Shown in pieces: positions 41,630 through 54,500 of a stretch of 64,000 nt of DNA (within the stretch, counting starts at the first letter, position 1; each line of letters begins with the position of its first letter). Under the pieces are notes generated by a model. That model saw only the letters and a program-made list of their open reading frames with translations, had not been told where the DNA came from and did not search any database. The stretch is from Anthoceros angustus. Lineage: Eukaryota; Streptophyta; Anthocerotopsida; Anthocerotales; Anthocerotaceae. Location: contig MU008168.1 in NCBI GenBank assembly GCA_010909165.1, positions 1,364,001 through 1,428,000 on the forward strand, written 5' to 3'. Both the position numbers and the translations under genes were made by a program.

Positions 41630-44311
41630 TCAGCTTATCAGCTTAGAGACGACGCCCGCACCGACTGTTCGGCCACCCTCCCTCAGGGCGAAGCGTTGCC
41701 CTGTCCTCACAGAAGACACCGGCAGGTTAGGAATCAGGTAACTGCCTTAAAGCACAAACCAAATAGAAAAACGAATTGGGAGTTGAAAAGTTGTTGCTTA
41801 CCATGCTCAATCGGGACAGGACAGATGAGCTCAAATGTTGCGGTCACGTTGTCCCCAGGCATAACCATCTTCACATTTTCTGGCAACTCTACTTTACCGG
41901 TCACGTCAGCTGTTCTTAAGTAAAATTGAGGTCGATAGTTTGTTAAGAAGGCTGTATGCCGGCCACCCTCCTCTTTTGTCAGGACATAAATCTCGGCTTC
42001 AAACCTCTGGTACGTCTTTACAGAGCCTGGTTTACACACAACCTGTAAGTACCATAAACAATGTCAGAGTTTGAATCCTACACAAAGTATTAACCCTCTA
42101 GCAGAAACATTCGAGCCATACCTGCCCTCGCTGGACATCATCCCGTTTCAATCCACGTATTAGCAAGCCCACATTGTCTCCTGCCTGCAACAACACAACA
42201 GCATTGATAAGAAATTCCGAGGGTTGAGAAAAGTCGACAGGCACCGTCACCAACTAAAGTCTCCAAACAGTACCTGTCCTTGATCAAGACTCTTCTTAAA
42301 CATTTCAACACCTGTGACTGTTGTCTTCTGTGGTGGGCCCTGTGAACGTTATCACTCAATTAGCTCAATGTCGACAAGCAACCCCAGATTCATGACGAAC
42401 ATTGAGAAGGGAACATGTGAATACTACGTACTGGCTTGAGCCCCATAACTTCAATTTCATCTCCAACTTTGACTACACCTTGCTCCACTCGGCCAGTCAC
42501 CACAGTTCCACGACCCTGGAATGGTTTGAGTAAAAGTGCTGCAGAAGCTTAGGGAGCAGGTTTCTGGTTGCTAAGTACAAATATAATAGAAATACGTCAT
42601 AGACAGAAATACACTAGATAACAGCAGTGTTCACCTGGATTGAAAAAACATCCTCAATGGGCATGAGAAACGCCTTATCAAGCACCCGCTTCGGCTCTGG
42701 AATGTAATCATCGACTGCCTTCATAAGATTCAGAATTGCATTTTTCCCAAGCTCATCGTTGGTGCCTTGCAGGGCTGCTAAAGCAGACCCTCGTACAATG
42801 GGTATGTCATCACCCGGAAATTTGTAGAAACTCAACAACTCTGCACGTAGGATAAAATAACCTCAGTTCAGGAGGCATAATTTAATCCAAAACCAATGAG
42901 CTTGCCATAACTGGCAAAACATACATAAGTTGGCCTCACCTCGCAACTCCATCTCCACTAGCTCAAGCAGTTCTTCATCCTCAACAGCATCCACCTTATT
43001 GAGAAAGCAAACCAGGGAGGGCACACCAACCTGCCTTGTTTCACACCGACAGACAGAAGAGGCAAATGGTTTGAACATGTGCAGAAGCCTTGGAGGATTA
43101 CCAAAAATCAAGTCAAAATGCAAAATCTTAATTTTCAACATCAAAAGGCATAAACCTGGCGGGCAAGGAGGATATGTTCCTTGGTTTGAGGCATGGGCCC
43201 ATCTGGAGCTGATACCACAAGGATGCCACCATCCATCTGTGCAGCCCCTGTGATCATATTCTGTGGCAACAAAAAAGAATTGCAATGGACAATGAGACGA
43301 CAAATTATGCAGTCTGAACCAGCAGAGCAGTGTTATGCAACTACTATTCTAAACATTTTCTCGCTATCTTCGTACCTTCACATAGTCAGCATGTCCCGGA
43401 CAATCGACATGTGCATAGTGCCGCTTATCCGTTTCATACTCCACATGTGCCTGTCATTGAAAATCCTTCTGAATTCAGAACAAAACATACATCAAAGAAA
43501 TCCTGAGCAGTCAGCAAGGACGGTGGCACCATAAATCCCATCACATAAACCCCTAACCACGAAGAACCTACCGTAGCTATGGTGATTCCGCGTGCTTTTT
43601 CTTCTGGTGCTTTGTCAATCTCATCGAACGCAATAGCTTTGGCCTTGCCCTCCATAGCAAGAACCTGAAAGAAGACAAGTATGTCTAACCTTTAAACAAG
43701 CCCCCAGTGAACCCTTCACCATCAGAAGCAAGAATTCCACTCCCCGTACCTTTGTGATAGCTGCGGTGAGCGTGGTTTTCCCATGATCGACGTGACCAAT
43801 TGTTCCTATGTTCAAATGAGGCTTCCTGTGAACAGACCACCACACAATGGGAGGGCCCCCTGGGTTTAGGGTTTAAGCGAAACCAGCCCTAACTAACTGG
43901 CACCTCAAACCTCTTCACAACAGAGCTTCTGAGGCGATGCCAGAAGAATTCAGCTACTGCTAGCAATTGTTCGGCTACTGCTAGCAACATAATTTCAATA
44001 GAGAATGAGGAGAGCGCTGAACTTCAGCTCGCCACCTTCTACGTATTAGCAGGTGGATGCGCAGGAAGAATGAGATCCAGGTAGGACAGCACATCAAGGC
44101 GTCGAAATGTGAGTGATCACGCAAAAGTAAGGGCAACCTACGTGCGATTAAATGTAGCCATGTGCCGGCGGAGCAAGAGGGAGGCAGCTGCAGGCGCGGC
44201 ATCCCGTTGAACACAGCCGGATCCGGACACGGCAGTAGCAGAGGCAGAGGATGAGCGGGCAGCAGGTGAAAGGCGTAGCAGGGCGCGTACGCGTCGCGCT
44301 GCCGCAGCCAT
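41630..44311 (-). CDS. TUFM: Mitochondrial elongation factor Tu
   Basis: Twelve exons (44311-44142, 43825-43750, 43664-43572, 43450-43376, 43260-43156, 43030-42940, 42840-42635, 42515-42432, 42339-42274, 42184-42122, 42042-41802, 41700-41630) give 446 aa in phase. EF-Tu carries aminoacyl-tRNA to the ribosome in a GTP-dependent way. The GTPase motifs are present: GHVDHGKT (G1), RGITIAT (switch I), DCPGH (G3), NKVD (G4), SAL (G5). Domains 2 and 3 follow ([48 protein letters not shown]). It ends in GVVSKLIS. The 50-residue Arg/Ala/Ser-rich leader [14 protein letters not shown]... and absence of acidic residues indicate a mitochondrial targeting sequence. Length and ending fit the mitochondrial rather than plastid paralogue. 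The first intron (316 bp) is long; the others are about 62-125 bp. Confidence 0.93.
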
Positions 44312-46020
44312 GGCCGGGCAGCGAGTGAGCTCAGACTGTTGCCAAAGACGAGGGCCGAATTCCTAGCCAGTCGGCCACATGGTGGCTGTGCGAAGCGAGG
44401 CGGATCCCGGCTGCTGTTACTCGCCGCCGAATGTCTTGGTACTTGGTCGCCAAGGCTCCCTCTTCGTCTTTGAACACGTAAAGCGGTTTCGAACGGAGCT
44501 TCATTCATTCTCGTTAGCCTTTGCAAAAAAAACATTTGGACTAGTTTGCGGGGAATCGCCTTGGTGAAACAGTCTCGTTGTGAAGCCCTAGACGGAGAAT
44601 CGGAGACTGTTTTGTAACCCTTATGGGATATCATGTTACCGAAAATATCTCTACATATATGGATGAACTAATTTAAATCTTATATCTTTGTTAAGTATTG
44701 GGACTTACAATTATCTCCTTATCAAGTATAAGGTCTAGTCTCCAATGTTATCATAATTGAGGAGAAGAAAGATACAAATAACGTGAGAGTTATAGATAAG
44801 AAAAAAAGTCATAAAAGAAGAAGAGAGTTACAACATGAAATCTCTACCATTGAGCAAGGTTTGCAAACTATCAGAATCTAGAACACCAGTGACATTGATG
44901 TTGATATTCCAATTAGAAATATTATTTTCTACAAAAGATTGGTGACCACAGGAACATTAATGAAGGCATCACTCCTACTTGTCTGGCCAAGTTCAGATTA
45001 TTCTTGATTAGATCTTCTTCCAAAGCTTGCCAAAATCATGATCTTATACTTCACATATGCATATTCACATTTGGACTTTGCTATGCATACACATGTACAG
45101 CTTGGGGTAGAATTTGAGGCTGTGTATAGATCTGTACAACTTAGAATTGATACTTGAGGCTTGAAATTGACAATGGTACAACTTGAAACTATTAGCTGAG
45201 GTTTGATTAGAGGTTCGCATGTTGCAGTATTATCCAACTGAGTGAATCTATCATACAAACTTATATTGAGCTCCAATCATGGTGGAATGAAATCCACCTC
45301 TTACACATAACTAAACATCATGTCCCTCTCTCAGTGATATTTCTATGACAATGAAATACAAAGATAGATGAAAGTAAATAATCAGGAGATGGCAAAAACC
45401 TAAGTAAATAGTATGGAGACAGCAAAAACCTAAGACTCTAAGAGCACAGAGATCGCATGGCTCATGATGTAAGGGATGTAATCATATGGTGCGTCTACAA
45501 GAGGCCTATATGCAGCATGTCGGTAGAAGTACTAGAATATTTGGTAGTTGTCACACAACATGTGTGCCATTATAATAATAAGTACTTGTGAGTTGTTAGC
45601 GAATGTTTTTATAATGCACTAATAGTAGTGTAGCTAATGCAATTACTAACAACTATATATGTGGCCAAGATATGATTGAAAGTAGGTTTTTCTAATGCAC
45701 TTACAGTAGTCTAGCTAATGCAGTTACTAACAACTATATATGTGGCCAAGATATGACTAAAAGTAGGGCAATCTGTTAATAGTCCTAGTTGACAGAGGAG
45801 CACCAAGTAGCATGAGGCTAGGGAGGCAATCAAATATCTTCATGTCAGGCCTAATTGAAAGGATGAGGCAGATCAGGAGCGATCTATGGAGAACATCATA
45901 CGAAAGACAGCCGTTAGATTAGTTTTGTAGCTGCTCCAATAAAAAAGAATAGTCCAAAGTAATCACTTGAGGTGCAGGGTAAGTGTTTATGTCATACATG
46001 CTCCTCCAATTGTTTAGTCC
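44312..46020. other. Intergenic AT-rich DNA upstream of EF-Tu
   Basis: No gene is accepted. At 45622-45759 there is a tandem duplication: GTGTAGCTAATGCAATTACT with AACAACTATATATGTGGCCA following, and a second copy starting near 45710 (GTCTAGCTAATGCAGTTACT). The first few hundred bases presumably hold the EF-Tu promoter. Confidence 0.5.
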
Positions 46021-46029
46021 ATCCTCCTT

Positions 46030-46345
46030 ACAAACTCATATATCACACATCCTTCTCTAGAAACTCACATATCAATCACAAATTAATGTATCACTTATTC
46101 TTCTCTACAAACTCACATATCACTCACAAATAAATGTATCACTTATTCTTCTCTACAAACTCACATAGCACTCACAAATTAATGTATCACTTATACTTCT
46201 CTACCAACTCTCGTATCACTCATCCTCCTCTGCAAACTCACGCATTAGTCATCATGCTCTACAAACTGACATATCACTCATCCACCTGTACAAACTTATG
46301 TCTTTATTATTATTATTATTCTATAAACTCATGTATCACTCATAA
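46030..46345 (+). repeat. 48-bp tandem repeat (CACTTATTCTTCTCTACAAA type)
   Basis: About six units, each with ACTCACATATCACTCACAAA and TTAATGTATCACTTATTCTT parts, are in 48-bp register at 46087, 46135 and 46183 and degenerate toward the right. Confidence 0.85.
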
Positions 46346-46732
46346 GGGGAGCAACACAAATGGAAATACATGTTCACCGTGCATGTAGTGCACATCTTCT
46401 ATATCTATGAAATTTACCTACCAGATTGCAAACACTTTGTTTCTCATCAATATGACAACTATGTGGGACACTAGAGACAATTAACAGGGAACTAAATGTG
46501 CTATTTGTTCAGTGCACTTATGCTATAACCGAAGTGCGAAGAAAAAAATTAATTTTAATTAATAAAAACCCTAAAATTATAAATCTAAAATATTAAATAA
46601 AATTCTTAAAAATTGTATGAATCCCATAAAAAAGTTATTTTCAGAAAAGGTCCGAAGGGCCCAAAATATAAACACAAACAAAAACTGAATAATGAGGAAA
46701 GAAGATGCGTAAAATTGAAAATCTCACTTTAG

Positions 46733-47194
46733 CTAATAAGGTGGCACAGGACAAAAGTTATTAGATGCTCCATCAAAACTGTAAATGATTGTGCAATCAA
46801 CTAAAGACATGAATGCTGAACGTGTTTTTGGAATACATTTTCCATGTATCAAATTTTTGGCATGTATAAGACACTCAACACAATCTTCCCAAGTTGTCAT
46901 AGTTAAATCTCTATATATACAATCAATGGTAGTCCACATGATAACTCGTCCATTCACTGAATATTCATGAAAATTAGGGAAGTCAATAGGAGCACCCGGA
47001 AAAGTTTCTGCCCCCTTGCTAATTGCAGTAATAAGTCCAGTTTCCATTGACAATTGCCTTAGGTCGTCGGGAAGAAATGGCGGTCCACATAATGTCACTA
47101 AAGGTTTTACATTGGGGATTCCTACCACAAGCATATTAAACATTATCACACACAATATTAACTGTTTTTGTAACTCTTGTGAATGATATTTCAT
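46733..47194 (-). CDS. Small secreted DUF26/Gnk2-like protein (candidate)
   Basis: An intronless 153-codon frame has an N-terminal hydrophobic stretch (LILCVIMFNMLVVGIPNV) that could be a signal peptide. The rest follows the Gnk2/DUF26 plan: DDLRQLSMETGLITAI, then GRVIMWTTIDCIYRDL, WEDCVECLIHAKNLIHGKC, and MSLVDCTIIYSFD. Compared with the family pattern (CxxxxxxxxCxxC ... C ... C), the first interval is four residues longer (C-x12-C-x2-C), which is odd. Such proteins are secreted, and some are antifungal lectins. It stands alone in AT-rich DNA with no neighbour to inform function. Expression and the divergent cysteine spacing leave open that it is a decaying copy. Confidence 0.6.
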   Translation of the reverse strand: MKYHSQELQKQLILCVIMFNMLVVGIPNVKPLVTLCGPPFLPDDLRQLSMETGLITAISKGAETFPGAPIDFPNFHEYSVNGRVIMWTTIDCIYRDLTMTTWEDCVECLIHAKNLIHGKCIPKTRSAFMSLVDCTIIYSFDGASNNFCPVPPY

Positions 47195-48599
47195 GTCTTC
47201 AAGTTTTTATTTTATTATTTGCAAGAAAAATGATATGTAATCATTGCAGCAAACAACAACATTCATTTTCGGAATGCAGTGCAGTTACTTATAGTGATTC
47301 ATATTTTTAACTAATAAAAAGTAATATTCTAGAATATAATAATAATTAGGTTATCCACTAAATTCTGTATAAAATTATTTCAAATATTTTACATTATAGT
47401 TTAATAATTCACTGTTACATATTCATGTACTGGCAATTTCATCTTTTTTGATGAAAAAATGCAAGTAATTAATAATATATACTTTCAAGTGGAGGGATGG
47501 AAGGAATGCAAGGATCTAAATTGTAACTCCTATACGGGAAGCCTTAATTGTAGGTTCTTCATCATCCGTGATCACGATATCATTGGTGCATTAAGTAGTT
47601 ATGGGAAAGGCATTCGAGGGGACTAGGACTTCCCCTTTTTACCATTAGCCCTTTTTGGGTTGTTCCTCCTCGGACTTCACGGGTAGATGGGATTTCCCAT
47701 CTCGTCTATTAATAATGTCTACCCTATTCAAGCTTTACTCCTATACTCATTTAGATTTGTCATAAATTAGATTTTTTTAAATTTTATATTGTTTTAAGAT
47801 GAACCATCATCTAATTTAATTCCAAAGCAAGCGCTCAACAAAGTTAGTCTCCTTGGATGAACTTGTTGGAGTGCGAGTGCTACGTATCCTCAAGAATTAT
47901 TTCATATTATGTCCGTAGATGTACAGATTTTATTCTACTTGAGATTGTTTTTGCAATTTATAGAACCCCTCCGAAACAATGTAGTAAAACTCGTAGATAG
48001 AGGATTTTGATATTTTAGTCATAGGTAGATTTAACCTTACATATGCTTAGCTGGAAAGTTGATACTACAATATGATGCACAAAAAAATAACTATACAATC
48101 ACACAAAACCAGAGCGAGAAAATTCACATCAGGAACATCATATTTCTCAATTTGATGTATATTAAGATATTTATTTCTTCTTAAATACCTGATTTTGGAG
48201 AATGAGATCACTTTGGTAGTGTCCAAGTCAATGGTTGTATAAAAAAAGCTATTTCTAGTATCTAGGACCAAAGTTAACACAAAGCAATTGAGAAAATGAA
48301 AGCTTATGAGGTTAGAAACTTCAATGGACCTTGGCAAACTTTGAGGAGAACTTTTGATTTCAGATCATCAATATGTTTGTTACGTTTATGTTAATTAGAC
48401 GATCCCAGAATGACTAGCTCAAAAACTCGTGTAAAAGTAGATGTAACCCTAATGCCTCCTTGGACTAATTCCTGCTTATTACGCAAGGCTAATGCCTCCT
48501 CGGACTAGTTCATGCACAATGAAGGTGGATCTCACTTGCAGCAAGCTGTAGAGTGGAGAGCGTTTAGAAAGTTTTTAGATGAGCCCTTACTAGAGAAAG
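47195..48599. other. AT-rich intergenic DNA
   Basis: Contains the second copy of the dispersed 25-bp repeat (47681-47705, see 30554) and a short duplication, CTAATGCCTCCTCGGACTAG-like, at 48449 and 48489. No gene is recognised; the minus frame 48065-48337 is not protein-like. Confidence 0.5.
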
Positions 48600-49650
48600 T
48601 TGTGGAGTCATAAACCACCGAGAGTTGAAGTAAAACGAGTAGATGAATATTGCCTGACTGTACAAGCTTTGGCGTTTACAATCTCGCAGTTTGCACCAAT
48701 GAAGGTGTTGCAATACGTCCGTTCAGTACCAAGTTGCTGGACTGTAGACCCAGTTCCTGCACTCCTGCACGGCATTCCGGGCCCAGCGAAGAGAAATTTT
48801 CCAACGGCGAATGCAAGCGACGTCCGATGGGGCCAGGGGGCCAGGGGGACAGGGGGCCGAGACCGTTGTGAATGCTGGAGGTTGGAGGCTGGAGGGTGGG
48901 AAGGGTGGAAGGGTAGAAGGCTGTGAGGAGACGTGCCGCCCCCGATGAGACTGACAGCAACGGTCATACGCATTGGAAACGGGCCATTCCTGGTGCTCCA
49001 GTTGGCAGCCTGTTGCTTTCCGATGGCTGGGGCTGGACTGGACTGGGCTGGTTACGCAAAGTGAACGGAGTCGGGGCGTCTCCAGAGCCTTCCTTCCTTC
49101 CTTCGCGATTCACGACTCGGGCATTAAACAACAGGGCCAAATGCGAGGGGGGCCACTCCTCTGCCGCGCCGCACGACCCGCCCCCCGCCCGGCCCGGTGG
49201 ATGCCTCTGTCTCCCGCCAGCCAGGCCGCAAGCTCCTGCCCATTTCCTGACCCAGCCTCCAGCAATCCGGGATTTCGGCTTCCCCTCGGATGCGGCGTCT
49301 TGCTGTCCTAGATTGGTCTGCGTCCGGACCCCTATCGCCCACCACCAGCTCCGTCCACACGCAGCGGAATTGAGATGAGCAGCGGGGGCTCCCAGGCAGC
49401 AGGAGGCTGCTCGGTTCGCAGAATGTGATCTGCCAGCCTCCAGGTCTTTAGCGGGTGGCATCCTCGCCTTGGGTTCGGGTTGGACCTCCTGCTGCCTTCC
49501 CCCTCTCTGCTGAAATCAGCTGATTGCTGGAGTGAATGTGGGCTCAAAGTTGCTTGCTTTTGGCTGCAGGAGGAGAGAACGAAGAACCTGAGCTGCGCTG
49601 CAATGCGAGGAACAGACTGGCATCCAGAGGCCCCCGAGGCCGCCCACCGC
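48600..49650. other. GC-richer intergenic DNA, likely promoter and 5-prime UTR of the X8 gene
   Basis: Overlapping frames on both strands without any domain. Base composition changes here from AT-rich to gene-like. An upstream in-frame ATG at 49603 is an alternative start for the X8 protein. Confidence 0.5.
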
Positions 49651-50690
49651 ATGGAGCTGTGTAGGTCAGACTGCTGCTGGCTCAGTCCGGTGGAGTCGAA
49701 AGGTAGACTGTACTTGAGGAATCGGGGTGAGACGAGGCGGCATTGGCGACCCGTTTGCCTGGCTCTGCTTATATGCATCTTGGTTTCCGCTGCAGGTATT
49801 GATTGTGGTTCGGCTTGCTTTGCTGTTGTACCGATGTTCTGGTCGTTGTGGGCTCATTGCGTTTTGGTCTCTTTTGTCACGGATTTGACACTGGCAGGAG
49901 CAACAGCCCGGCCTGACCGAACCATTGATTTTTGGCCACAGCATAAAGCTGGAGGTCAACAGCATGGCAGCAGGAGCACGCTCTTGGCTTCCTCCAGAAG
50001 GCTGCAGGGTGGAAGGATAAGCCGGAAGATAGGAGTAGTCAGGGAGATTTACAACTCTGATCCGGCGGTCAAGAGGCCTCTCTGGTGTGTGGCAAAGCAG
50101 TATGCGAACCCCAATTCGATTCAAAGCGGCCTTGACTGGGCCTGTGGGACAGGAGGCGTTGACTGCAAGCCTATCCGGGCGAATGGGAGCTGCTTCACTC
50201 CCAACACATTGTTTAATCATGCGTCATATGCCTTCAATGCGTATTACCAATCTCATGGGTTTGCTTCATCGACGTGTGAGTTCAATGGGGCTGCTACACT
50301 TACAACAGAGGATCCAAGTAGGTGTCCTTCTTTCTTCCTTACCTCACTGCAATATGTTGGCTCCTTGAACATGTGTTTGCTGCTATTGTGACTCACATGA
50401 AGGCTTCCAACTTCCTATCCTTCAGGTACACCAGGGTGCACGTACAAGAACAGGTAACCTCCACTCTTTCTGTCATCTCGCCATCATCATCATCATCATT
50501 CCATACTGGCATTCCTCCAGCTTACGGAAAAGCTGATCCAGAAGATGGGCTCTGAATATCTTGCAGCATCGAGGCCTCGAACAACACGGTTTACAGCAGC
50601 AGCATCTCGATGCACCGATGCAACACGCACTGTGTGGGCGCGGCAGTTGGATCGGTCCTCATTTCCAGCTTCCTCCTGTTACCGAGCTGA
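49651..50690 (+). CDS. X8-domain GPI-anchored protein (plasmodesmata callose-binding-like)
   Basis: Exons 49651-49795, 49898-50317, 50426-50453 and 50567-50690 join to 238 codons. A signal peptide ends near residue 50 (CLALLICILVSAAG). The X8 (CBM43) domain follows: WCVAKQYANPNSIQSGLDWA, CGTGGVDC, CFTPNTLFNHASYAFNAYYQ, STCEFNGAATLTTEDPS, then CTYKN, with the conserved cysteines. The last 18 residues (VGAAVGSVLISSFLLLPS) are hydrophobic and end the protein, as in a GPI-anchor signal. A single X8 domain plus GPI signal is the plan of plasmodesmata callose-binding proteins, which bind beta-1,3-glucan at the cell wall. The first intron is 102 nt, in frame and stop-free, so a retained form is possible. 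The start codon is uncertain. Confidence 0.82.
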
Positions 50691-51553
50691 CAGGTTACGA
50701 GGAAAGACCTTTCAAGCTCATTGGTGGAGCCCTAGTACGCCAGTAAATGGATGTGTGAAGTTCCCGTTGCCAATCCCCACCAACATCATTTCATGCTTCG
50801 GCAAATTGGTGACTGACTCTCTCCATTGGCACGGACTCCTGCTGCCTAATTGTGCGTTGCAATAAATGGCTTGTCCCAGAACGATAGGATGCTTGGTTCC
50901 CCATGGGCTCACTAATGGGTTATGCGCTCAACATGTGGCATTGATCTGTCGCACCGAGCGTGAGTGCTGCTGGCCCACATTCGAGCTCCACTCACTTCAC
51001 GTGATGGAGCACTACGCATGGCCAAAGGAATCCCAAGAATTTGAATGATCAGACGACGGGGGTGAGCTTCCAGGGCCATGCTTCTTCCCACTTTCTTTCA
51101 CCGTGCATTGTATTATTCTCTTAGCTTAGCACAGTTCTGTACAGATGATCTTTGCTGAACTCATGAGAGCTAAACTGTACTTCCTGTAACTGCTCCTATC
51201 ACAACCTTGTCATTGCTTTGGTGGTTGGGCTGTCTTCACCTCCTCAATCAGGGGAACATGCGCGGAAGCGTGAAAATGAGCTGCAGGCGGTTTCCGAGTC
51301 CTTCTGAACTTCTTCCCACTGACAGTCACTCGACAAGATAGTGGGCAACATCCCCCCGCCGCCGCCCCCACAAAAAGACTTATCACGCGCAAGTTTTTTT
51401 GGTATCTGCAACTTCGCGTGCATACGCTCGGATGAGCTCAGCCTCAGTCCCCGGGGTCTGTTGGGTTTTTGGTGTGGGTTTTAGCAGGTCGTGAGCAGCA
51501 TGTTTGAATCCGCCTCCGACAGAGAGGTGCAGAGCTGAAGCTATCGGTGATCC
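50691..51553. other. Intergenic between X8 and copine genes
   Basis: Holds the X8 3-prime UTR and the copine promoter. No other gene is recognised. The frames here are short and lack domains. Confidence 0.5.
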
Positions 51554-54500
51554 ATGGGACAGTGCTTCTCAGATGTTGCTGCGGGCCAGGAGGCAGCTGG
51601 AGCCTCCGCTCCCGACCAGCAGATTGACGTGTTGGAGGCTGTCGGGGCGCTGGATGGTACACGAGGATTGTCCACGCAAGTGGAGGTGCCTGCTTCAGTA
51701 ACTCCGCCGCCGCCCAGCTCCTCCTCAGCACTTCTGTAGAATTACCAAGGCAGTTCCGGCATTGCTCAAGAGTCTGTCTGCTGCTTTGTTGTGCAGCTCT
51801 CCTTCTCAGCATCCAAATTGCGCGACAGAGATGTTCTCTCAAAAGTAATTTTCCTCCTACAGGTGTACAATCTAAGTTTGTCTTTCAGCTCCCTGGTTGA
51901 CTGGAGCTGTTGTGGCAAGTGCAGAGCGATCCCATGGTGGTGGGCTATGTCAAGAACAGGGATGGGGGGCTTACCGAATTTGGGCGCACAGAACTTGTTC
52001 TTAATTCCTTGGACCCAGTCTGGGTGACGCAGCTGTCAATTGTGTACAAGTTCGAAGAAGTACAAGAACTGAGGTGGGCTGGCTAAGCCTGCTTTGTGAC
52101 AGTTGTGCGGAGCTTGCCCACCTTGCTTTTGTGTTCTGCTGACTGTGAAACCATCATCTAGGTTTATCGTGTATGACGTGGACACAAAGCTGAAAGAGAT
52201 GTCGACAAAGGTGCTTGCAGTGACTTTAGAATGTAGCAGAAAGTGATTGTTGTATGGCTTTGCCCTTGGGGATTGGCAGCGGAGCTTTAGGTTGGGGTTT
52301 TGTTGGCCTCGGCAATGCCTCCCAAACTGCCCAGGTCGTGCATGGCCAGCGATTGGGTCTTGTCTGATGTTTGTCACTTGACATGGCAGCAGAGCCTGAA
52401 AATGGAGGAGCAGCAGTTTCTTGGTCAGATTGATGTTCTTCTCCCCGAGGTATGCGTTGTGTCTAGAGAATGACCCGCTGAATGGTTGGCAGAAACCTGG
52501 TGACTACAGGTTTGAGTTGGGCAGTTATGATCTGTCAGTAAGCCACTCAGCAGTTTGTGTGGGCTACGTTCAGATCATCCGAGCTCGGACCCAGAGTATC
52601 ACCAAACCTTTGCAGGATAAACAACACAGTACTGGGGCTTCACATGGCCTGGGTGATCTGACCATCAAAGCTGAGGAAATGCAAAATGCAAAATCTCTTG
52701 TCACTATTCGGGTCCGCTGTTCAAAACTGACTAACATGGAGCAATTCTCAAAAAGTGTAAGGCCTGATCAGTGTCCGCAGAGAAGTCCCGTTTTGTGACA
52801 GATTTGCTGTAGGAAATCTCTACAGTGGGTTGTGCAACTCAGTCGAGTGCTGATTGTACACAGGATCCTTTCTTGCGACTCTCAAGAACCTCCAACAACG
52901 GACTTTTACCTGTATACAAGACTGAAGTGAAGAGGAACAACCTGAATCCTGAATGGAAACCAATCAAAATCACACTACAACAACTCTGCAACGGGAATAT
53001 GGTTGGTCTTCACGCTATGCACGCCGGATTTTCTGCCACGACTTCCCTTGGCAGCTAGCAATTTTCCAGTATAATATTGGAATGGTGTCACTTTTGTGCA
53101 ATCACGTGATGAGTATTCCTGCCGCTGAAATGCTTGCAGGATCGGCCCATCAAAATCGAGTGCTTTGATTTCAACACAAATGGCCACCATGTCCTCATTG
53201 GGTAAGCTTCTATGGAGCCTTTTATCCCGCAAGTCACTCCCTTCATCCAGCTGTGCTAGGATTTTATTGCTTTTCAAGGGAACAAGGAAGAAAGTGAGGA
53301 CTTTGGAGTATGTTTCATATGGTGTCCACTTTGGACCCTCCCCCAAACTTGCTTCGCAGGTACACAGAAGTATCTGCCAGTGTCTTACAGCAGTTGAGTG
53401 AAACAAAAGAAGCCAGGGATTTGTATCATGAGCGCCATGACCCCAAGAAGACAGTGAAAAAGGTCCAAATGATTCTTACATATGAAGCCACCTGCGTATT
53501 TCCTTTCCGATGAAGAGGTCACATTTCTTGACGTTTGACGTGCTTTCGTTCATGGGGGCAGCAATCTGGAAGACTCCATGTTGACGAGTTTACCGTAACC
53601 CTATACCACACATTCCTTGACTACGTATTTGGGGGATGCGAGATTAGCTTCATGGTTTCTATCGATTTTACTGGTAATCAGTGCATCTGCAAAACGTCTC
53701 GTGTTGTCACCCTGTTTAGTCGTGCACAGGCTCAGACTTAGATGGAGTCTCTGGTTGTGTGCAGCTTCCAATGGTAATCCCTATAACGTCGATTCCCTTC
53801 ACTACTGTGATCCCACGGGACGGCCTAATGCATACCAGTCTGTAAGTGTGTGGGTGTGCTTCTGTGTTGAAATGCATACTGGGATGGAAAGCAAGGTCTC
53901 TGAGCTCTTACATGCTTCATTTCTTCATCCAGGCAATAAGGGCTGTTGGGCAAGTTATACAATACTACGACTTTGATAAGCGCTTTCCCGCATGGGGCTT
54001 TGGTGGTAGGCCGATTGATGGAGATGTTGTTTCCCATTGCTTTGCTCTCAACGGGAATGAGCATGACCCAGAGGTATACCCTGAACCTAGATGTGTTATC
54101 TGTTCTTAAGACGGATGCTGCGATCAAGTCCAGAAGTTTTTTCTGAAAGCCACTGCTTGCTCTCTGTAACAGGTTGTCGGAGTTGACGGTATTCTTCGAG
54201 CTTATGGACAGGCTCTCCGGCATGTCCGTCTCGCTGGTCCGACACTGTTCGCTCCATCAATCAACATGGCAGCATCCATAGCAAGCCAGCATGTGACACA
54301 GCAACATCAGAAATATTTCGTACTCCTGATCATAACAGTAGGTGACTTCCCTTCGTGGCCTTCCAACGTGCATCAAACTAGAAAGTTGCAGAATGTTTTT
54401 CTCATCCTTCTCTTGTGCAGGACGGTGTGATCACGGATATGGATCAGACTATCTCGTCCATAGTTGCTGCCTCCAATCTGCCGCTTTCCCTGATGATCGT

